Source: Roseovarius confluentis
GTDB lineage: Bacteria; Pseudomonadota; Alphaproteobacteria; Rhodobacterales; Rhodobacteraceae
DNA: 64,000 nt
Direction of reading: 5' to 3'
NCBI RefSeq assembly: GCF_002917925.1
Contig: NZ_PPFE01000003.1
Coordinates: 186,001 to 250,000 of the forward strand
Part shown: positions 49,924 to 59,583 of the stretch, piece after piece
Layout of the letters: the number at the start of each line of letters is the position of its first letter
How positions within the stretch are numbered: position 1 is the first letter of the stretch
Translations under genes and position numbers: made by a program
The notes under the pieces: model-generated
Databases searched by the model: none
What the model was told of the DNA's origin: nothing
The model's input: only the letters and a program-made list of their open reading frames with translations

Positions 49924-51378
49924 TCAACCAGTGCGCATCGGGTCGCGCATCGTCACGATCTCTTCCGACATGGTCGGGTGCACGGCGACAGTGCGGTCGA
50001 AATCCGCTTTTGTCGCGCCCATCTTGATCGCGACGCCGGCCAACTGGATCATTTCGCCCGCGCCCGGTGCGACGATGTGGCAGCCCAATACCGTGTCAGT
50101 CTCCCTGGATACGACGAGTTTCATCAGAACGCGGTAGGGTTGATCCGCGAAGGCCGTGCGCATGGGGCGAAACGAGGTGCAGTAGACATGCACCGGCTCC
50201 TGCTCGCGGGCTTCGTCCTCGGTCATGCCGACGGTGCCGAATTCGGGCTGGGTGAACACCGCCGACGGGATCAGCTTGTGATCGACCGGCGTGGGGTTGT
50301 TGTTGAACACGGTCTCGACGAAAGCCATTCCCTCGCGGATGGCGACGGGGGTCAGGTTGACGCGGTTGGTCACATCGCCAATGGCATAGACCGAGGGCAC
50401 GGCAGTCTGGCTGTATTCATCGACGACGATCTCGCCGCCGCGGCCGAGTTCGACGCCGATCTCCTCAAGCCCCATGTCTTTCGTGTTGGGGGCCCGGCCG
50501 GTGGCGAAGAGAACCTTGTCGAAGACCGCTTCCTTGCCGTTGGTCGCCTTGACCCAGATCGGGCCGTCGTGGTCCTCGGCAATGTCGTGGGCCTCGGGCT
50601 CGTTCGCGGGGGCACCCATGGACGCGTCGGACGAGGTGAGCGCGCCGCTGACGCTGTGATCTTCGGAGGCGGGGGCCATATCGACGATATTGGTGCCGAA
50701 ATGCAGGTCGATGCCTTTTTCGCTCATGCCTTCAGCGATGATGCCGCGTGCCTCTTCGTCGAAGCCGCGCAGGATCTGGGCGCCGCGATAGTAAAGCGTC
50801 ACGTCAACGCCAAGGCCCGCCAGAACGCAGGCGAATTCACACGCGATATAGCCGCCGCCGACGATCAGGATGGATTTGGGCAGGGTATCCATGTGGAAAA
50901 GGTCATCCGACACGATGCCGAGTTTGGCATTCGGCACTTCGGGCCGGACGGGGTGGCCGCCCGTGGCGATGAGGATGTGTTTCGCGGTGACGTTCTCCCC
51001 CGTGGACAGGGTGACGGTGTTGGCGTCCTTGAGGCGGGCGCGGGCATCATAGGTGGTGACGCCGGAATTGCTGAGCAAGCTACGGTAGACACCTTCGAGG
51101 CGGTCCAGTTCCCCGTGCAAACGGTCGCGGAAGCCGCACCAGTCGAAGTCGCCCAGCGACATGTCCCAGCCATAGGCGCGTGCTTCGTCGGGCAGGTTGG
51201 AAAATTCCGACGCGAAGACCATCAGCTTCTTTGGTACGCAGCCCCGGATGACGCAGGTGCCGCCATAGCGGTCGTCCTCGGCCAGGGCGACTTTGGCGCC
51301 GGTGGCGCTGGTCACCCGGGCCGCGCGGACACCGCCGGACCCGCCGCCAATCACGAAAAGGTCGTAGTCATACGGCAT
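49924..51378 (-). CDS. gor: Glutathione-disulfide reductase
   Basis: A 484-residue flavoprotein that reduces glutathione disulfide with NADPH. FAD motif G-G-G-S-G-G near 11-16, redox disulfide in G-G-T-C-V-I-R-G-C-V-P (Cys42 and Cys47), NADPH-binding V-G-G-G-Y-I-A near 173-179 and the C-terminal His-Glu pair in H-P-T-M-S-E-E near the end. A low-complexity insertion of roughly 35 residues (~236-272, Ser/Asp/Glu/Ala-rich) lengthens it relative to ordinary GORs of ~450 residues. The ATG at 51378 lies 13 bp after rpiA, so the two are cotranscribed. Confidence 0.94.
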   Translation of the reverse strand: MPYDYDLFVIGGGSGGVRAARVTSATGAKVALAEDDRYGGTCVIRGCVPKKLMVFASEFSNLPDEARAYGWDMSLGDFDWCGFRDRLHGELDRLEGVYRSLLSNSGVTTYDARARLKDANTVTLSTGENVTAKHILIATGGHPVRPEVPNAKLGIVSDDLFHMDTLPKSILIVGGGYIACEFACVLAGLGVDVTLYYRGAQILRGFDEEARGIIAEGMSEKGIDLHFGTNIVDMAPASEDHSVSGALTSSDASMGAPANEPEAHDIAEDHDGPIWVKATNGKEAVFDKVLFATGRAPNTKDMGLEEIGVELGRGGEIVVDEYSQTAVPSVYAIGDVTNRVNLTPVAIREGMAFVETVFNNNPTPVDHKLIPSAVFTQPEFGTVGMTEDEAREQEPVHVYCTSFRPMRTAFADQPYRVLMKLVVSRETDTVLGCHIVAPGAGEMIQLAGVAIKMGATKADFDRTVAVHPTMSEEIVTMRDPMRTG

Positions 51379-51391
51379 GTCGGTCGCCCTT

Positions 51392-52180
51392 TCAGTCCTG
51401 CAGGTCAGTGAAGAGGTTGTCCGTTTCGACGAAATCGAGTCGATCCTCGGCGACCGTGCCTTCGTTGATGTCTCGCGTCTCGACCCGGCCATCGCCGTAG
51501 CCGAGGATGACGACATCGCAGATGTCTATGAAAAGACCGTTCTCCACCACGCCGGGCATTTGGTTGAGAACCATTGAAAGCTGATGCGCATTGCCGATGC
51601 GGCCCAGATGCAGGTCGAGGATGTAATTGCCCTCGTCGGTGACGAAGGGGCTGTCGCCGTTCATACGCAGGGTGGCGTCTCGGCCCAAAACGTCCATCGA
51701 GATAAGCAATTCCTCGATCAGCGACTTCGTGGTCTGCCAACCAAACGGGATGACCTCGACCGGCAACGGAAAGGCACCGAGTTTCTCGACTTCCTTGCCG
51801 ACATCGGCGATCACGATCATCTGGTCGGAGGCTGTGGCGACGATTTTTTCCTGTAGAAGAGCGCCGCCGCCACCCTTTATAAGATTGAGGTTGCCGTCGA
51901 ATTCGTCTGCGCCATCGATGGTCACGTCTATCCACCTTGCCTCGTCAAGGCTGATAACCTCGATGCCGACTTCGCGCGCAAGCTCCGCGGTTCGTGTGGA
52001 CGTAGGCACGCCCCGGATCTTGAGCCCGTCTTCACGCACGAGCTCTCCAAGGCAACGGACCATCCAAGCGGCTGTAGAGCCGGTTCCAAGACCAACGCGC
52101 ATGCCGTCTTCCACATAGTCGACGGAGCGCTTTGCAGCTACAAACTTGGCCTTGTCGATCGGTGACAACTCTCCGGTCAT
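51392..52180 (-). CDS. rpiA: Ribose-5-phosphate isomerase A
   Basis: A 262-residue enzyme interconverting ribose 5-phosphate and ribulose 5-phosphate in the pentose phosphate pathway. Family motifs are G-L-G-T-G-S-T-A-A near 30, T-I-D-G-A-D-E-F-D near 87-95 with a catalytic Asp, and K-G-G-G-G-A-L-L-Q-E-K near 101-111 with the catalytic Glu. The ATG at 52180 has an AGGAGA site 8 bases upstream; a TTG two codons earlier was rejected. First gene of an rpiA-gor pair, supplying pentoses and NADPH-linked redox defence. Confidence 0.96.
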   Translation of the reverse strand: MTGELSPIDKAKFVAAKRSVDYVEDGMRVGLGTGSTAAWMVRCLGELVREDGLKIRGVPTSTRTAELAREVGIEVISLDEARWIDVTIDGADEFDGNLNLIKGGGGALLQEKIVATASDQMIVIADVGKEVEKLGAFPLPVEVIPFGWQTTKSLIEELLISMDVLGRDATLRMNGDSPFVTDEGNYILDLHLGRIGNAHQLSMVLNQMPGVVENGLFIDICDVVILGYGDGRVETRDINEGTVAEDRLDFVETDNLFTDLQD

Positions 52181-52276
52181 GCGCAATTCTCCTGCAGGCG
52201 TGCATCTTTGCCCGCGTTATAGGGAGTTTGCGCGTCAGGGGCGAGGGGTCATTTCAAGACCCAGGAAGTACGCTTC

Positions 52277-52405
52277 TTACTGCGCGCGTATTGCGGCCAG
52301 ATCGGGCGAGATGGTGGACGGCAAGGTCTTCGTGCCGGTAGATTCACCGCCGAAGATTACAATGACACCGGCAGCGAGGAGGAGGATGAACCCTGTTGTC
52401 TGCAT
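52277..52405 (-). CDS. Possible 42-residue membrane peptide
   Basis: A short frame too small for usual gene calling encodes M-Q-T-T-G-F-I-L-L-L-A-A-G-V-I-V-I-F-G-G followed by a polar Ser/Thr/Pro segment and a stop. It has one hydrophobic helix near residues 5-19. A GGAGA ribosome binding site lies 6 bases before the ATG. The location, 96 bp upstream of rpiA on the same strand, fits a small cotranscribed gene. It resembles single-TM small proteins but no family was recognised; chance cannot be excluded. Confidence 0.45.
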   Translation of the reverse strand: MQTTGFILLLAAGVIVIFGGESTGTKTLPSTISPDLAAIRAQ

Positions 52406-52604
52406 TTCAATTCTCCATGTTCAAAGAGAACGTTTGAGGCCGTTTCCGGTTCCACATTGACGTGAGTCGGTTAACCTTAGATGAACGCCTGTAAACCTTT
52501 GGCGAATATCTGCGCGTCGACGTCGGTTTTGTGCGACACCAAGAGCACGGCGCAGCATAGTGATGGCTTGGGTAACAGCCCCGAATGCGCTAGGTATTGA
52601 GCTC

Positions 52605-53978
52605 ATGTTTCTGTCTGTCTTCGATATGTTCAAGATCGGCATCGGTCCGTCCTCTTCACACACGATGGGGCCGATGGTGGCTGCCGCCAGATTTCTTGAT
52701 CTGATGCGAGCGTCACCGTTCGAATTTCAAGGTCTGCGCGCCAGTTTGCACGGATCTCTGGCCTTCACCGGCGTCGGGCACGCGACGGACCGCGCGACGA
52801 TCCTCGGCCTTGCCGGGTTTCGTCCCGAGAATTACGATAATGACAAGGCAGAGGCGGTTCTGGCGGATATCCGCGAGACCCACAGGGTGACACCGCCCGA
52901 GCTGCCTGCGCTTCATTTCTACCCCAAGGAAGACTTGAAATTCGACTTCGGACCCAATTTGCCGGGCCATGCCAACGGGATGATCCTGATGGCTACCGAC
53001 AAACAGGGCGACGTGATTTTGCAAGAGACTTACTATTCGGTTGGCGGCGGATTTGTTCTTACCGCGGATGAACTGGCCGCCGGGCAGGACACCGACGATG
53101 GCCCACCTGTGCCCTATCCGTTCAAAAGTGCGGCCGAAATGCTGGAGATGGCCGAGACCAGCGGCAAGTCCATTGCCGAAATGAAAAAGGCAAACGAGAT
53201 CTCGCGCGGAGGCTCTGAAAACCTGCGCAGCGGCGTGTCGCGCGTCTGGCAGGTCATGAACGATTGCATCGAGCGCGGGCTTGCGAATGACGGTATCCTG
53301 CCGGGCGGTTTGCAGGTGCGTCGCCGGTCCAAGGCAATACATCAGGCTCTGCTGGCAGAGCGCGGCACGAACCTGAACGCTCCGCACAAAATCAACGATT
53401 GGATCAGCATCTACGCGATGTCCGTCAATGAGGAAAATGCCGCCGGCGGTCAGGTCGTCACTGCGCCCACCAACGGGGCAGCGGGTGTGGTTCCTGCGGT
53501 GATCAAGTATTGGCTGGAACATGTGCCGGGCGCCAACGAGCGCGAAATCGAGACATTTCTTCTGACAGCCGCAGCGATTGGCGGACTCGTCAAGTTCAAC
53601 GCGTCGATCAGCGGCGCGGAGGCAGGATGCCAGGCCGAAGTTGGTAGCGCGTCTGCCATGGGGGCTGCTGGGCTGGCCGCGGTTCTGGGTGGGACGCCCG
53701 CGCAGATAGAGAACGCCGCAGAGATCGCGCTTGAACATCACCTTGGCATGACATGCGACCCGGTGAAGGGGCTCGTCCAAGTGCCCTGCATTGAACGAAA
53801 CGGGCTGGGTGCGATCAAGGCGGTGAGTGCCGCGAGTCTCGCACTGCGGGGCGACGGGGTGCATCTCGTGCCTCTGGATGCCTGTATTGAAACAATGCGC
53901 CAGACAGGTGCGGATATGAGCGAACGCTACAAAGAAACCTCATTGGGTGGCCTTGCCGTCAACGTACCGAACTGCTGA
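52605..53978 (+). CDS. sdaA: L-serine ammonia-lyase (iron-sulfur type)
   Basis: A 457-residue iron-sulfur enzyme that deaminates L-serine to pyruvate and ammonia. The N-terminal beta domain opens F-D-M-F-K-I-G-I-G-P-S-S-S-H-T-M-G-P, the family signature. The C-terminal alpha domain carries cluster cysteines in G-A-E-A-G-C-Q-A-E-V-G (~340), M-T-C-D-P-V-K-G near 382 and V-P-C-I-E-R near 393. The start at 52605 reproduces the usual N-terminus; an in-frame ATG lies 42 bases upstream. The ribosome binding site is weak. It is divergent from rpiA and the 42-residue frame. Confidence 0.94.
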   Translation: MFLSVFDMFKIGIGPSSSHTMGPMVAAARFLDLMRASPFEFQGLRASLHGSLAFTGVGHATDRATILGLAGFRPENYDNDKAEAVLADIRETHRVTPPELPALHFYPKEDLKFDFGPNLPGHANGMILMATDKQGDVILQETYYSVGGGFVLTADELAAGQDTDDGPPVPYPFKSAAEMLEMAETSGKSIAEMKKANEISRGGSENLRSGVSRVWQVMNDCIERGLANDGILPGGLQVRRRSKAIHQALLAERGTNLNAPHKINDWISIYAMSVNEENAAGGQVVTAPTNGAAGVVPAVIKYWLEHVPGANEREIETFLLTAAAIGGLVKFNASISGAEAGCQAEVGSASAMGAAGLAAVLGGTPAQIENAAEIALEHHLGMTCDPVKGLVQVPCIERNGLGAIKAVSAASLALRGDGVHLVPLDACIETMRQTGADMSERYKETSLGGLAVNVPNC

Positions 53979-54004
53979 TCGGAAACGGCGAGCGAAGTAG
54001 CGAA

Positions 54005-54021
54005 CTTCTAGAAACTAGAAG
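54005..54021. terminator. Possible hairpin terminator between sdaA and the TPK gene
   Basis: A 7-bp stem CTTCTAG/CTAGAAG with a 3-base loop lies between the convergent sdaA and thiamine pyrophosphokinase genes. It is AU-rich in the stem and has no strong T-run, so its function as a terminator is uncertain. Confidence 0.4.
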
Positions 54022-54110
54022 CAGCTTCGTTTCTGACGCACAGTTAGCGTGATCCGCATGACGGAGACAGGTCAAATACTAAAAGGTGTCCTTGCCCGCG
54101 CCGCAATCTG

Positions 54111-54788
54111 TTAGGCCGACGGCGGCCATGTGGCGGCGCTCCGCATCAGAACCTCCGCCGTCGCTTCAAAAGCTGACGCGGGCAGGATCAAGAGCATCTT
54201 TGGCGCTGTAAACTGGAGCGAAATGGGGCCGGTCGCCTTGTTCGAGGTTCCGATCCGGCCGTCCGGAGTGAAGGTCAGACCGGCGATCGGCCACTCAAGC
54301 CCATCCGACAAGCCCTCGACAATACCCAAGGGAAAAAGCGAAACTGGTGTTTCCGGCGCAAGATCCAATGCAAAAGAAGGCGGGGCGACGAAGATGATAT
54401 TGTTGCTACCCAGAAGTATGCAGCGGCGATGGGGATATCGAACCAGCGTATTGAGATTGGCCAAGTGGTGATCGATCCGCTGCCCAGTGAATCCCACTCC
54501 CAGGATCAACGGTGCATCGACATTACGGAGGCATTTTTCGAAGTCGGTGCTATCTTGCTCAGAGATGTGATGCAGGCGGTCATGTGGCAACGCCGCGCGC
54601 GTGTCATCACCTAGTGAATCGAAATCACCGATCACGGCAGAAGAAACCAGCCCAGCGGAACGTACGGCATCCGCACCGCCATCTGCGGCGACGATGTGGT
54701 CACCGATGGCCAAAGCCCGGATAAAGTCTGTTTCACCAAGCTGGCCGCCACCGACCAGTGTGACTGGGTGAGAATGCTCAACAATCAA
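54111..54788 (-). CDS. Thiamine pyrophosphokinase
   Basis: A 225-residue enzyme converting thiamine to thiamine diphosphate. The TPK pattern is clear: A-A-D-G-G-A-D near 34-40, V-I-G-D-F-D-S-L near 52-59, S-E-Q-D-S-T-D-F-E-K near 75-84, and G-x-x-G-x-R-x-D-H (G-F-T-G-Q-R-I-D-H-H) near 98-107. The C-terminal thiamin-binding beta domain follows. It is divergent from the 989-residue acidic protein across 148 bp. Confidence 0.92.
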   Translation of the reverse strand: MIVEHSHPVTLVGGGQLGETDFIRALAIGDHIVAADGGADAVRSAGLVSSAVIGDFDSLGDDTRAALPHDRLHHISEQDSTDFEKCLRNVDAPLILGVGFTGQRIDHHLANLNTLVRYPHRRCILLGSNNIIFVAPPSFALDLAPETPVSLFPLGIVEGLSDGLEWPIAGLTFTPDGRIGTSNKATGPISLQFTAPKMLLILPASAFEATAEVLMRSAATWPPSA

Positions 54789-54936
54789 GGTGAATTTCCA
54801 TCATTAACCACTATTTTGGAAACAGGACACATTCTCGCCTCGAAATGATACGGTAAAATTCTAAGAATCGGGCCGCTTTCGACGCTGCCATCATGGTAAA
54901 AAATATGATTGCAGGCAAAGTAGAGCGAGCGAAAAA

Positions 54937-57906
54937 ATGGTAAGCACAAGCAAAATTCTGACCGTATCCTACGGCACGTTTTCGTGCACTTTGGAAGGTT
55001 TCGACGATTCGTTCGAAACAATGAAGGCCATTGCAGAGTATTTTCGCGACTTGGCTGCCGACGACAGGTATTTCGGTGCGGAACCACCGAGCCCGGACGC
55101 CGAGATGCTTGCCCGCATTGCCGAGCGCGAGATTTCCCGCCGCGTCGAAGCACGCGAAGAGCAAGGAAAAATCCACCTCCGGGCCGATGAGGGACATGGC
55201 GTTGCCGAGGCTCTTACACATGCCGCGCCGGTCGCGGCACCTGCCGCCGCCGACGAAGCGCCCGAAACCAAGCCTGAACCGGCGAAGGAAAATGTAGGCT
55301 CCGAAACTGAGCTTGAAGCTCAGCAGCCAACCGAAGCATCCGAGACGACAGCTGACACTGTGGCCGAATCCGCGCCCAAATCCCCGGTGGAAGCGTCGGA
55401 GCTCGATACGCTGCCAGCGCGACTGCCTGAAGATGATGCCAAGGTGGCTCCCGCAGAACCCGACGCGTTCGAATTGGCCGCTGAAGCGCCAGAGCAGATA
55501 GAGTCCGAATCAAAAACATCAGGCGATGTCGAAACGGCCGGAAACGAACCAGTTCCTGAAGCCGAAGACGTAATGGCCGGAATCGAGATCAAAGACGAAG
55601 CAATCGCCGATGAGGAGATTGCGAATGCCGGGACCACCTGTTCCGCCCCCGACGTTACGCGAGACGTAGATCCGTCTTTGGAAAGTGTGGTCGGGAGTGA
55701 AGCTTCGCCGGAGTCTGAGACCAAAGGCGATGCATACGACGCGGACGTCGAGGCGTTCATCGCCGACGCGGCGGCGGACGAAGCCAGTTCTTCTGCGCCG
55801 GACCAACGTGAAGCCGGAACCAGCGCTGCGGGTGATTATGACCCCGAACCCGCAGAGGCCGAGGTCACGGGGTATGGAGCACTCTCCCCAAGAGCCGAAG
55901 AAACTGAGGCGACTGTTGAAATTGTTACCGGTCCGCGAGACGAGCCTACGGCACGCGACGATGACGCCGATAGCGTCGCGGAAAAACTTCGTCGCATAAG
56001 GTCGGTCGTTTCGCAAAGTCATCTTGACTACGAAGTGTCAGATTACAGCGAAGATGAGCATGCCTACGGCACGATGAGCAACGCCTCGGAAGAGTTGGAC
56101 GCACTGCTTAACGAATCTTATGCTGATAACGATGAAACGGCACACCATGCCGCACATACGGATGAAGCTTCGTCGGAAGACATCTTTACCGAAGAGCTGT
56201 CTGAGCTTGAGGGCGAACCGGAGCCGAAAGTCACCACCGCAGCAGAAGACGACGATGCAGAACAGACTCAAAGCATTCCGTCCGACGAGGATACGCTTGA
56301 TGCGCTCATGGCCGACTTGGACGCGGATGCAGAAGAACAGTCCCAGAGCGCTGCTGAAGACACTACCGATGCGGATCTCGATGCTGAAACGTTAGAACGT
56401 GACAACAATGCCCAATCCGCACCGTCACTGGACCATGACACGGCCGCAAGAATAGACCAAGATACGCTGTCGCAACTTCTCGCGGATGCGGAGCCTGTTC
56501 AGGGCGCCGGTGCAGATGTGCCGGCGATTGCTGATAACCTGGATGATTTGGCAGAGGACGATCTGGGTGAAGACGAGGCCCCCGAGTCGCTTTTTGCCGA
56601 TCTCGACGACGCTCTCGACGCAGGCGAAGAAGACTTGGATGACGAAGGTCAGTCGCCATTCGTACTGGGCGAGGAAGCGCGCATATCAGAGCACCACGAG
56701 AGCGCTACTTCGCGTCCTCTGAACGCTCGTGTACTCAAGATGAAACGTTCCGAATTCGAGACCGCGTTCGCGCAGGGCATGATCAAGGAGGAAGCCGAGG
56801 CGAACGCGTATATGGGCGACGGCGCGTACCTTGGCGATGAGGCGATCCTCAGCCCCGAAGAAGAAGCCGATCTGCAGCGCGAGCTAGCCGAAGTCGAGGC
56901 GGAACTGGCCGATAGTGGCTTTGAAAAGAGCATGGCTAGCGAAGCGGATAGGGCCCAATTCGACACCGAAGACGATAACTGGGAAGAAGAGGCTGACTTC
57001 GAGGATGCGGCCATTGCCGAGGCAAGCTCTCAGAATAGTGCGCTTGTGCAAGACAATCGTCAGCACGCCACAACAGAGTTTGAGGACGAGGATGAAGACG
57101 AGTCTCAGTCCGAAGCCCGGGATCGTGAGTTAAAGGCCTCGATTGACGAAGCCGCTTCCGCCAATGACGCTGCCCGGACCGAAGACGAGCACACAGCAGG
57201 TCAGGTGGCCAAACCTCGCAGCGGCCTCTCGCGACTGCTCGGTATGGGAAAACGCGCTCCCGAAGATGAAAAACGTATTTTCGAGGAAGCTGACAGCCAG
57301 ATGGACGACAAGGACGCTAGTATGCGGCGCACGGCAATTCAGCATCTGCGTGCCGCCGTTGCCGCAACAAAAGCCGAGAAGAGTGCCGGTGTTGACGTGA
57401 ACCAGGGGGTTGATGAAACCCCTTATCGCTCTGACTTAGCCGAAGTGGTGCGCCCGCGGCGCCCCAGCGCCCCGGCCTCGACAAGCCGTTCGGTACGGCC
57501 GAACGAACAACGTCCAGCGCCGCTCAAATTAGTGGCCGAGCAACGGGTTGATACTGAGCGTGCACCGGTGCGCCCGCGCCGCGTCACTTCGGTGCCGGCG
57601 CCGGTGCCGAAGTCAAACGACGGTGGCTTCACGGCCTTTGCCGAAGAGATGGGGGCGACCGACCTCTCAGACCTGCTTGAGGCCGCAGCTGCCTACATGT
57701 CGGATGTCGAGGGTCACTCGGAATTCACGCGTCCGATGCTTATGGGTAAGCTGAAAGAAGTAAACAGTGGAAACTACAGCCGCGAAGACGGCCTTCGCTC
57801 TTTCGGGCAGCTTCTGCGGCAAGGAAAATTGCGCAAAGTCCAAGGCGGACGTTTCTCGGCTACCGACGAAACCGAGTTCCGGGCCGAGGCGCGAAACGCC
57901 GGCTGA
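54937..57906 (+). CDS. Large, very acidic protein with conserved ends
   Basis: A 989-residue protein. The N-terminal ~70 residues are compact and look conserved ([16 protein letters not shown] and Y-F-R-D-L-A-A-D-D near 40). Residues ~80-800 are rich in Glu, Asp, Ala and Ser and probably disordered. The last ~85 residues form a second ordered segment (D-L-L-E-A-A-A-A-Y near 915, [11 protein letters not shown] near 955). Proteins with the same ends and variable middles are known to me from roseobacter genomes only as hypotheticals. No TM or signal is seen. A terminator follows. It may be a cytoplasmic scaffold; this is inference. Confidence 0.8.
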   Translation: MVSTSKILTVSYGTFSCTLEGFDDSFETMKAIAEYFRDLAADDRYFGAEPPSPDAEMLARIAEREISRRVEAREEQGKIHLRADEGHGVAEALTHAAPVAAPAAADEAPETKPEPAKENVGSETELEAQQPTEASETTADTVAESAPKSPVEASELDTLPARLPEDDAKVAPAEPDAFELAAEAPEQIESESKTSGDVETAGNEPVPEAEDVMAGIEIKDEAIADEEIANAGTTCSAPDVTRDVDPSLESVVGSEASPESETKGDAYDADVEAFIADAAADEASSSAPDQREAGTSAAGDYDPEPAEAEVTGYGALSPRAEETEATVEIVTGPRDEPTARDDDADSVAEKLRRIRSVVSQSHLDYEVSDYSEDEHAYGTMSNASEELDALLNESYADNDETAHHAAHTDEASSEDIFTEELSELEGEPEPKVTTAAEDDDAEQTQSIPSDEDTLDALMADLDADAEEQSQSAAEDTTDADLDAETLERDNNAQSAPSLDHDTAARIDQDTLSQLLADAEPVQGAGADVPAIADNLDDLAEDDLGEDEAPESLFADLDDALDAGEEDLDDEGQSPFVLGEEARISEHHESATSRPLNARVLKMKRSEFETAFAQGMIKEEAEANAYMGDGAYLGDEAILSPEEEADLQRELAEVEAELADSGFEKSMASEADRAQFDTEDDNWEEEADFEDAAIAEASSQNSALVQDNRQHATTEFEDEDEDESQSEARDRELKASIDEAASANDAARTEDEHTAGQVAKPRSGLSRLLGMGKRAPEDEKRIFEEADSQMDDKDASMRRTAIQHLRAAVAATKAEKSAGVDVNQGVDETPYRSDLAEVVRPRRPSAPASTSRSVRPNEQRPAPLKLVAEQRVDTERAPVRPRRVTSVPAPVPKSNDGGFTAFAEEMGATDLSDLLEAAAAYMSDVEGHSEFTRPMLMGKLKEVNSGNYSREDGLRSFGQLLRQGKLRKVQGGRFSATDETEFRAEARNAG

Positions 57907-57927
57907 TCTGGGCCAGGTTCGTCATGA

Positions 57928-57955
57928 AAACCCCCGGTCCACCTGCCGGGGGTTT
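57928..57955 (+). terminator. Rho-independent terminator
   Basis: A GC stem AACCCCCGG/CCGGGGGTT with an 8-base loop lies about 20 bp after the acidic-protein stop codon, flanked by A and T residues. It sits between that gene and the convergent AraC regulator, so it may act in both directions. Confidence 0.8.
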
Positions 57956-57961
57956 CTGGTT

Positions 57962-58954
57962 TCAGTGAATGCCGTTGAAGGCCTGTCGTCGTACACTACA
58001 GGGAGTCTCGCCGTATTTTTTCTGAAACCAGCGCTTCATAAGCGTGACGTTTGAAAATCCGCAGGCAATGGCGACTTCGCCGACCGGTAGAGAAGTCTGT
58101 GTCATCAGGTCATGGGCGCGGTCGAGGCGCAGGTCGCGATAAACTTTCAGGGGGGAGCTCCCCAACTTTTCGGCAAAACCACGCTCAAGCTTTCGCGCCG
58201 AAATTCCTATGATTTCAGAAACTTGAGATACGCTCAAAGTGTCCTCAATATGGTCTTCCATGATCTGGAGCGCATCTGAAATCATTTCGCAACCCTGCGC
58301 CCGCCGGTGCAAACGCCAGCGCTCGCCAGCCCCGTTGCCGCTCCGAGACTCGGGTCCTTCCAGACCGAGATCACGCGCCAGTGCGGCTTCGGTAAAATTG
58401 CCTTCGCGGGCACCGATGAGTTCGACTATCATCTGCATTGCGGCGGCCGGACCGGTGGCGCTGCTGAAGGCTTTATAGTGACAAGTGGCCTCGTCTTGCA
58501 TTTCCACGGTCGAGCAGGTTTCCCGCACACCGGCATGGAATGCCGAGTGCACGGACAAGCGCTTTGCCCCGAGCACGCCTGTCGCCAATGGCACGAATAC
58601 TGCTCCCCCGACGACGCACACCCGCGCGGCGTTGCGTATTGCGGACCGCAGCGGAGATACCTCTGACCCAGTCGGTCGCCAAGGCGTTTCGACGCCGCCA
58701 ATCAGCACCAGTATCTGATCCGGTGCACAGCTTAGTGTTTCGCTGCAAGAGTTCGCTGCTTCAACGCAGGTCCAGTCGTAGATATCGTGGGCCAAAATCT
58801 TGTTGGCGCGTCGCAGCACATGAATACAAGTTTCTGCGACAAATGCACTGTCTCTGTTTTGAACGAAGAAAACGAACTTATTCGAAAGGCTGCGCTGGTC
58901 TCGCAGCGGGCGCGGGTCGGGCGTGCCGACGGGATCTAGGTTTGAGAGGTACAT
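57962..58954 (-). CDS. GlxA-type AraC family regulator (GbdR-like)
   Basis: A 330-residue regulator. The N-terminal ~190 residues are a DJ-1/PfpI (GATase1)-like domain: I-L-V-L-I-G-G-V-E near 80 and a strand with V-C-V-V-G-G-A-V-F. The C-terminal ~100 residues form a double helix-turn-helix (S-V-S-Q-V-S-E-I-I-G-I-S-A-R-K-L-E-R near 245; P-V-G-E-V-A-I-A-C-G-F-S-N near 292). GATase1-like AraC proteins such as GbdR of Pseudomonas respond to glycine betaine and dimethylglycine and activate sarcosine oxidase. It lies immediately downstream of the sox operon on the same strand, which fits such a role. Its effector is inferred, not seen. Confidence 0.85.
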   Translation of the reverse strand: MYLSNLDPVGTPDPRPLRDQRSLSNKFVFFVQNRDSAFVAETCIHVLRRANKILAHDIYDWTCVEAANSCSETLSCAPDQILVLIGGVETPWRPTGSEVSPLRSAIRNAARVCVVGGAVFVPLATGVLGAKRLSVHSAFHAGVRETCSTVEMQDEATCHYKAFSSATGPAAAMQMIVELIGAREGNFTEAALARDLGLEGPESRSGNGAGERWRLHRRAQGCEMISDALQIMEDHIEDTLSVSQVSEIIGISARKLERGFAEKLGSSPLKVYRDLRLDRAHDLMTQTSLPVGEVAIACGFSNVTLMKRWFQKKYGETPCSVRRQAFNGIH

Positions 58955-59016
58955 GTCGTTTGTGACTTTCCCTGTTGTGAAACGGATCCCTGAATTCCGT
59001 GCTTGATGAATTGCCT

Positions 59017-59583
59017 TTAGGTTACGTTGACGAGAGAGGTCTCGACCGCATGCAGGAAGGACCCTGCCGAGGAGGATGCGGAGAGCAGAAGAAAGGCGTC
59101 GGGGCCAGTGCGAATAATCAGCACCCCAAGATGTTCCATGACCGTGCGAGCGGCGGCACCTTCGGCAAAGGCGTCGGGATGCAGATCGATCGGGCAGATG
59201 CGTTCCAGCGCGGTTCGGGCCAGCGGCCCGTCGAGCATCAGACCTGTCCAGACATCGGTCTGGTCGGTGGTATAAGCCGCGCCTTTCAGCAGGCTCTGCA
59301 CATGTGGTTCTGCATCGGGCGTTGCGCGCGTGAAAATCGCGAAGGCCTGGTCGGGGCCAAGGCGCACAAGGCGGGTATCGTCATTGCCCATGACCGACTG
59401 TCCCGGCGCGGGCAAGTCGGCGCCAAAGCCCGATTTGACCGCTTGAAGCGTCGCATCCTCGGCACCGAGCGGTAAAGCGATGGACACGATCGCCAGGTCG
59501 TCGGGCGCGTAAAGCCGCGTGTCGCCGAAGTTGTGGTCGACGCCCTTGAGGGGTGGTTCGGCAATGAGGGTGAAATCAGCCAC
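59017..59583 (-). CDS. soxG: Sarcosine oxidase gamma subunit
   Basis: A 188-residue subunit of heterotetrameric sarcosine oxidase. The family pattern is seen in L-V-R-L-G-P-D-Q-A-F-A-I-F near 72, D-V-W-T-G-L-M-L-D-G-P near 110, and C-P-I-D-L-H-P near 129, as in SoxG proteins, with the C-terminal strand G-S-F-L-H-A-V. The gamma subunit helps to assemble the catalytic complex. Its start overlaps the soxA stop by 8 bp. Last gene of the soxBDAG operon. Confidence 0.93.
   Translation of the reverse strand: MADFTLIAEPPLKGVDHNFGDTRLYAPDDLAIVSIALPLGAEDATLQAVKSGFGADLPAPGQSVMGNDDTRLVRLGPDQAFAIFTRATPDAEPHVQSLLKGAAYTTDQTDVWTGLMLDGPLARTALERICPIDLHPDAFAEGAAARTVMEHLGVLIIRTGPDAFLLLSASSSAGSFLHAVETSLVNVT

Noticed and set aside
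49978-51411. A 477-codon plus-strand frame over gor
   Set aside because: Antisense to a complete glutathione reductase with all catalytic motifs.
52713-53864. A 383-codon minus-strand frame over sdaA
   Set aside because: Antisense to the complete serine ammonia-lyase; no family signature.
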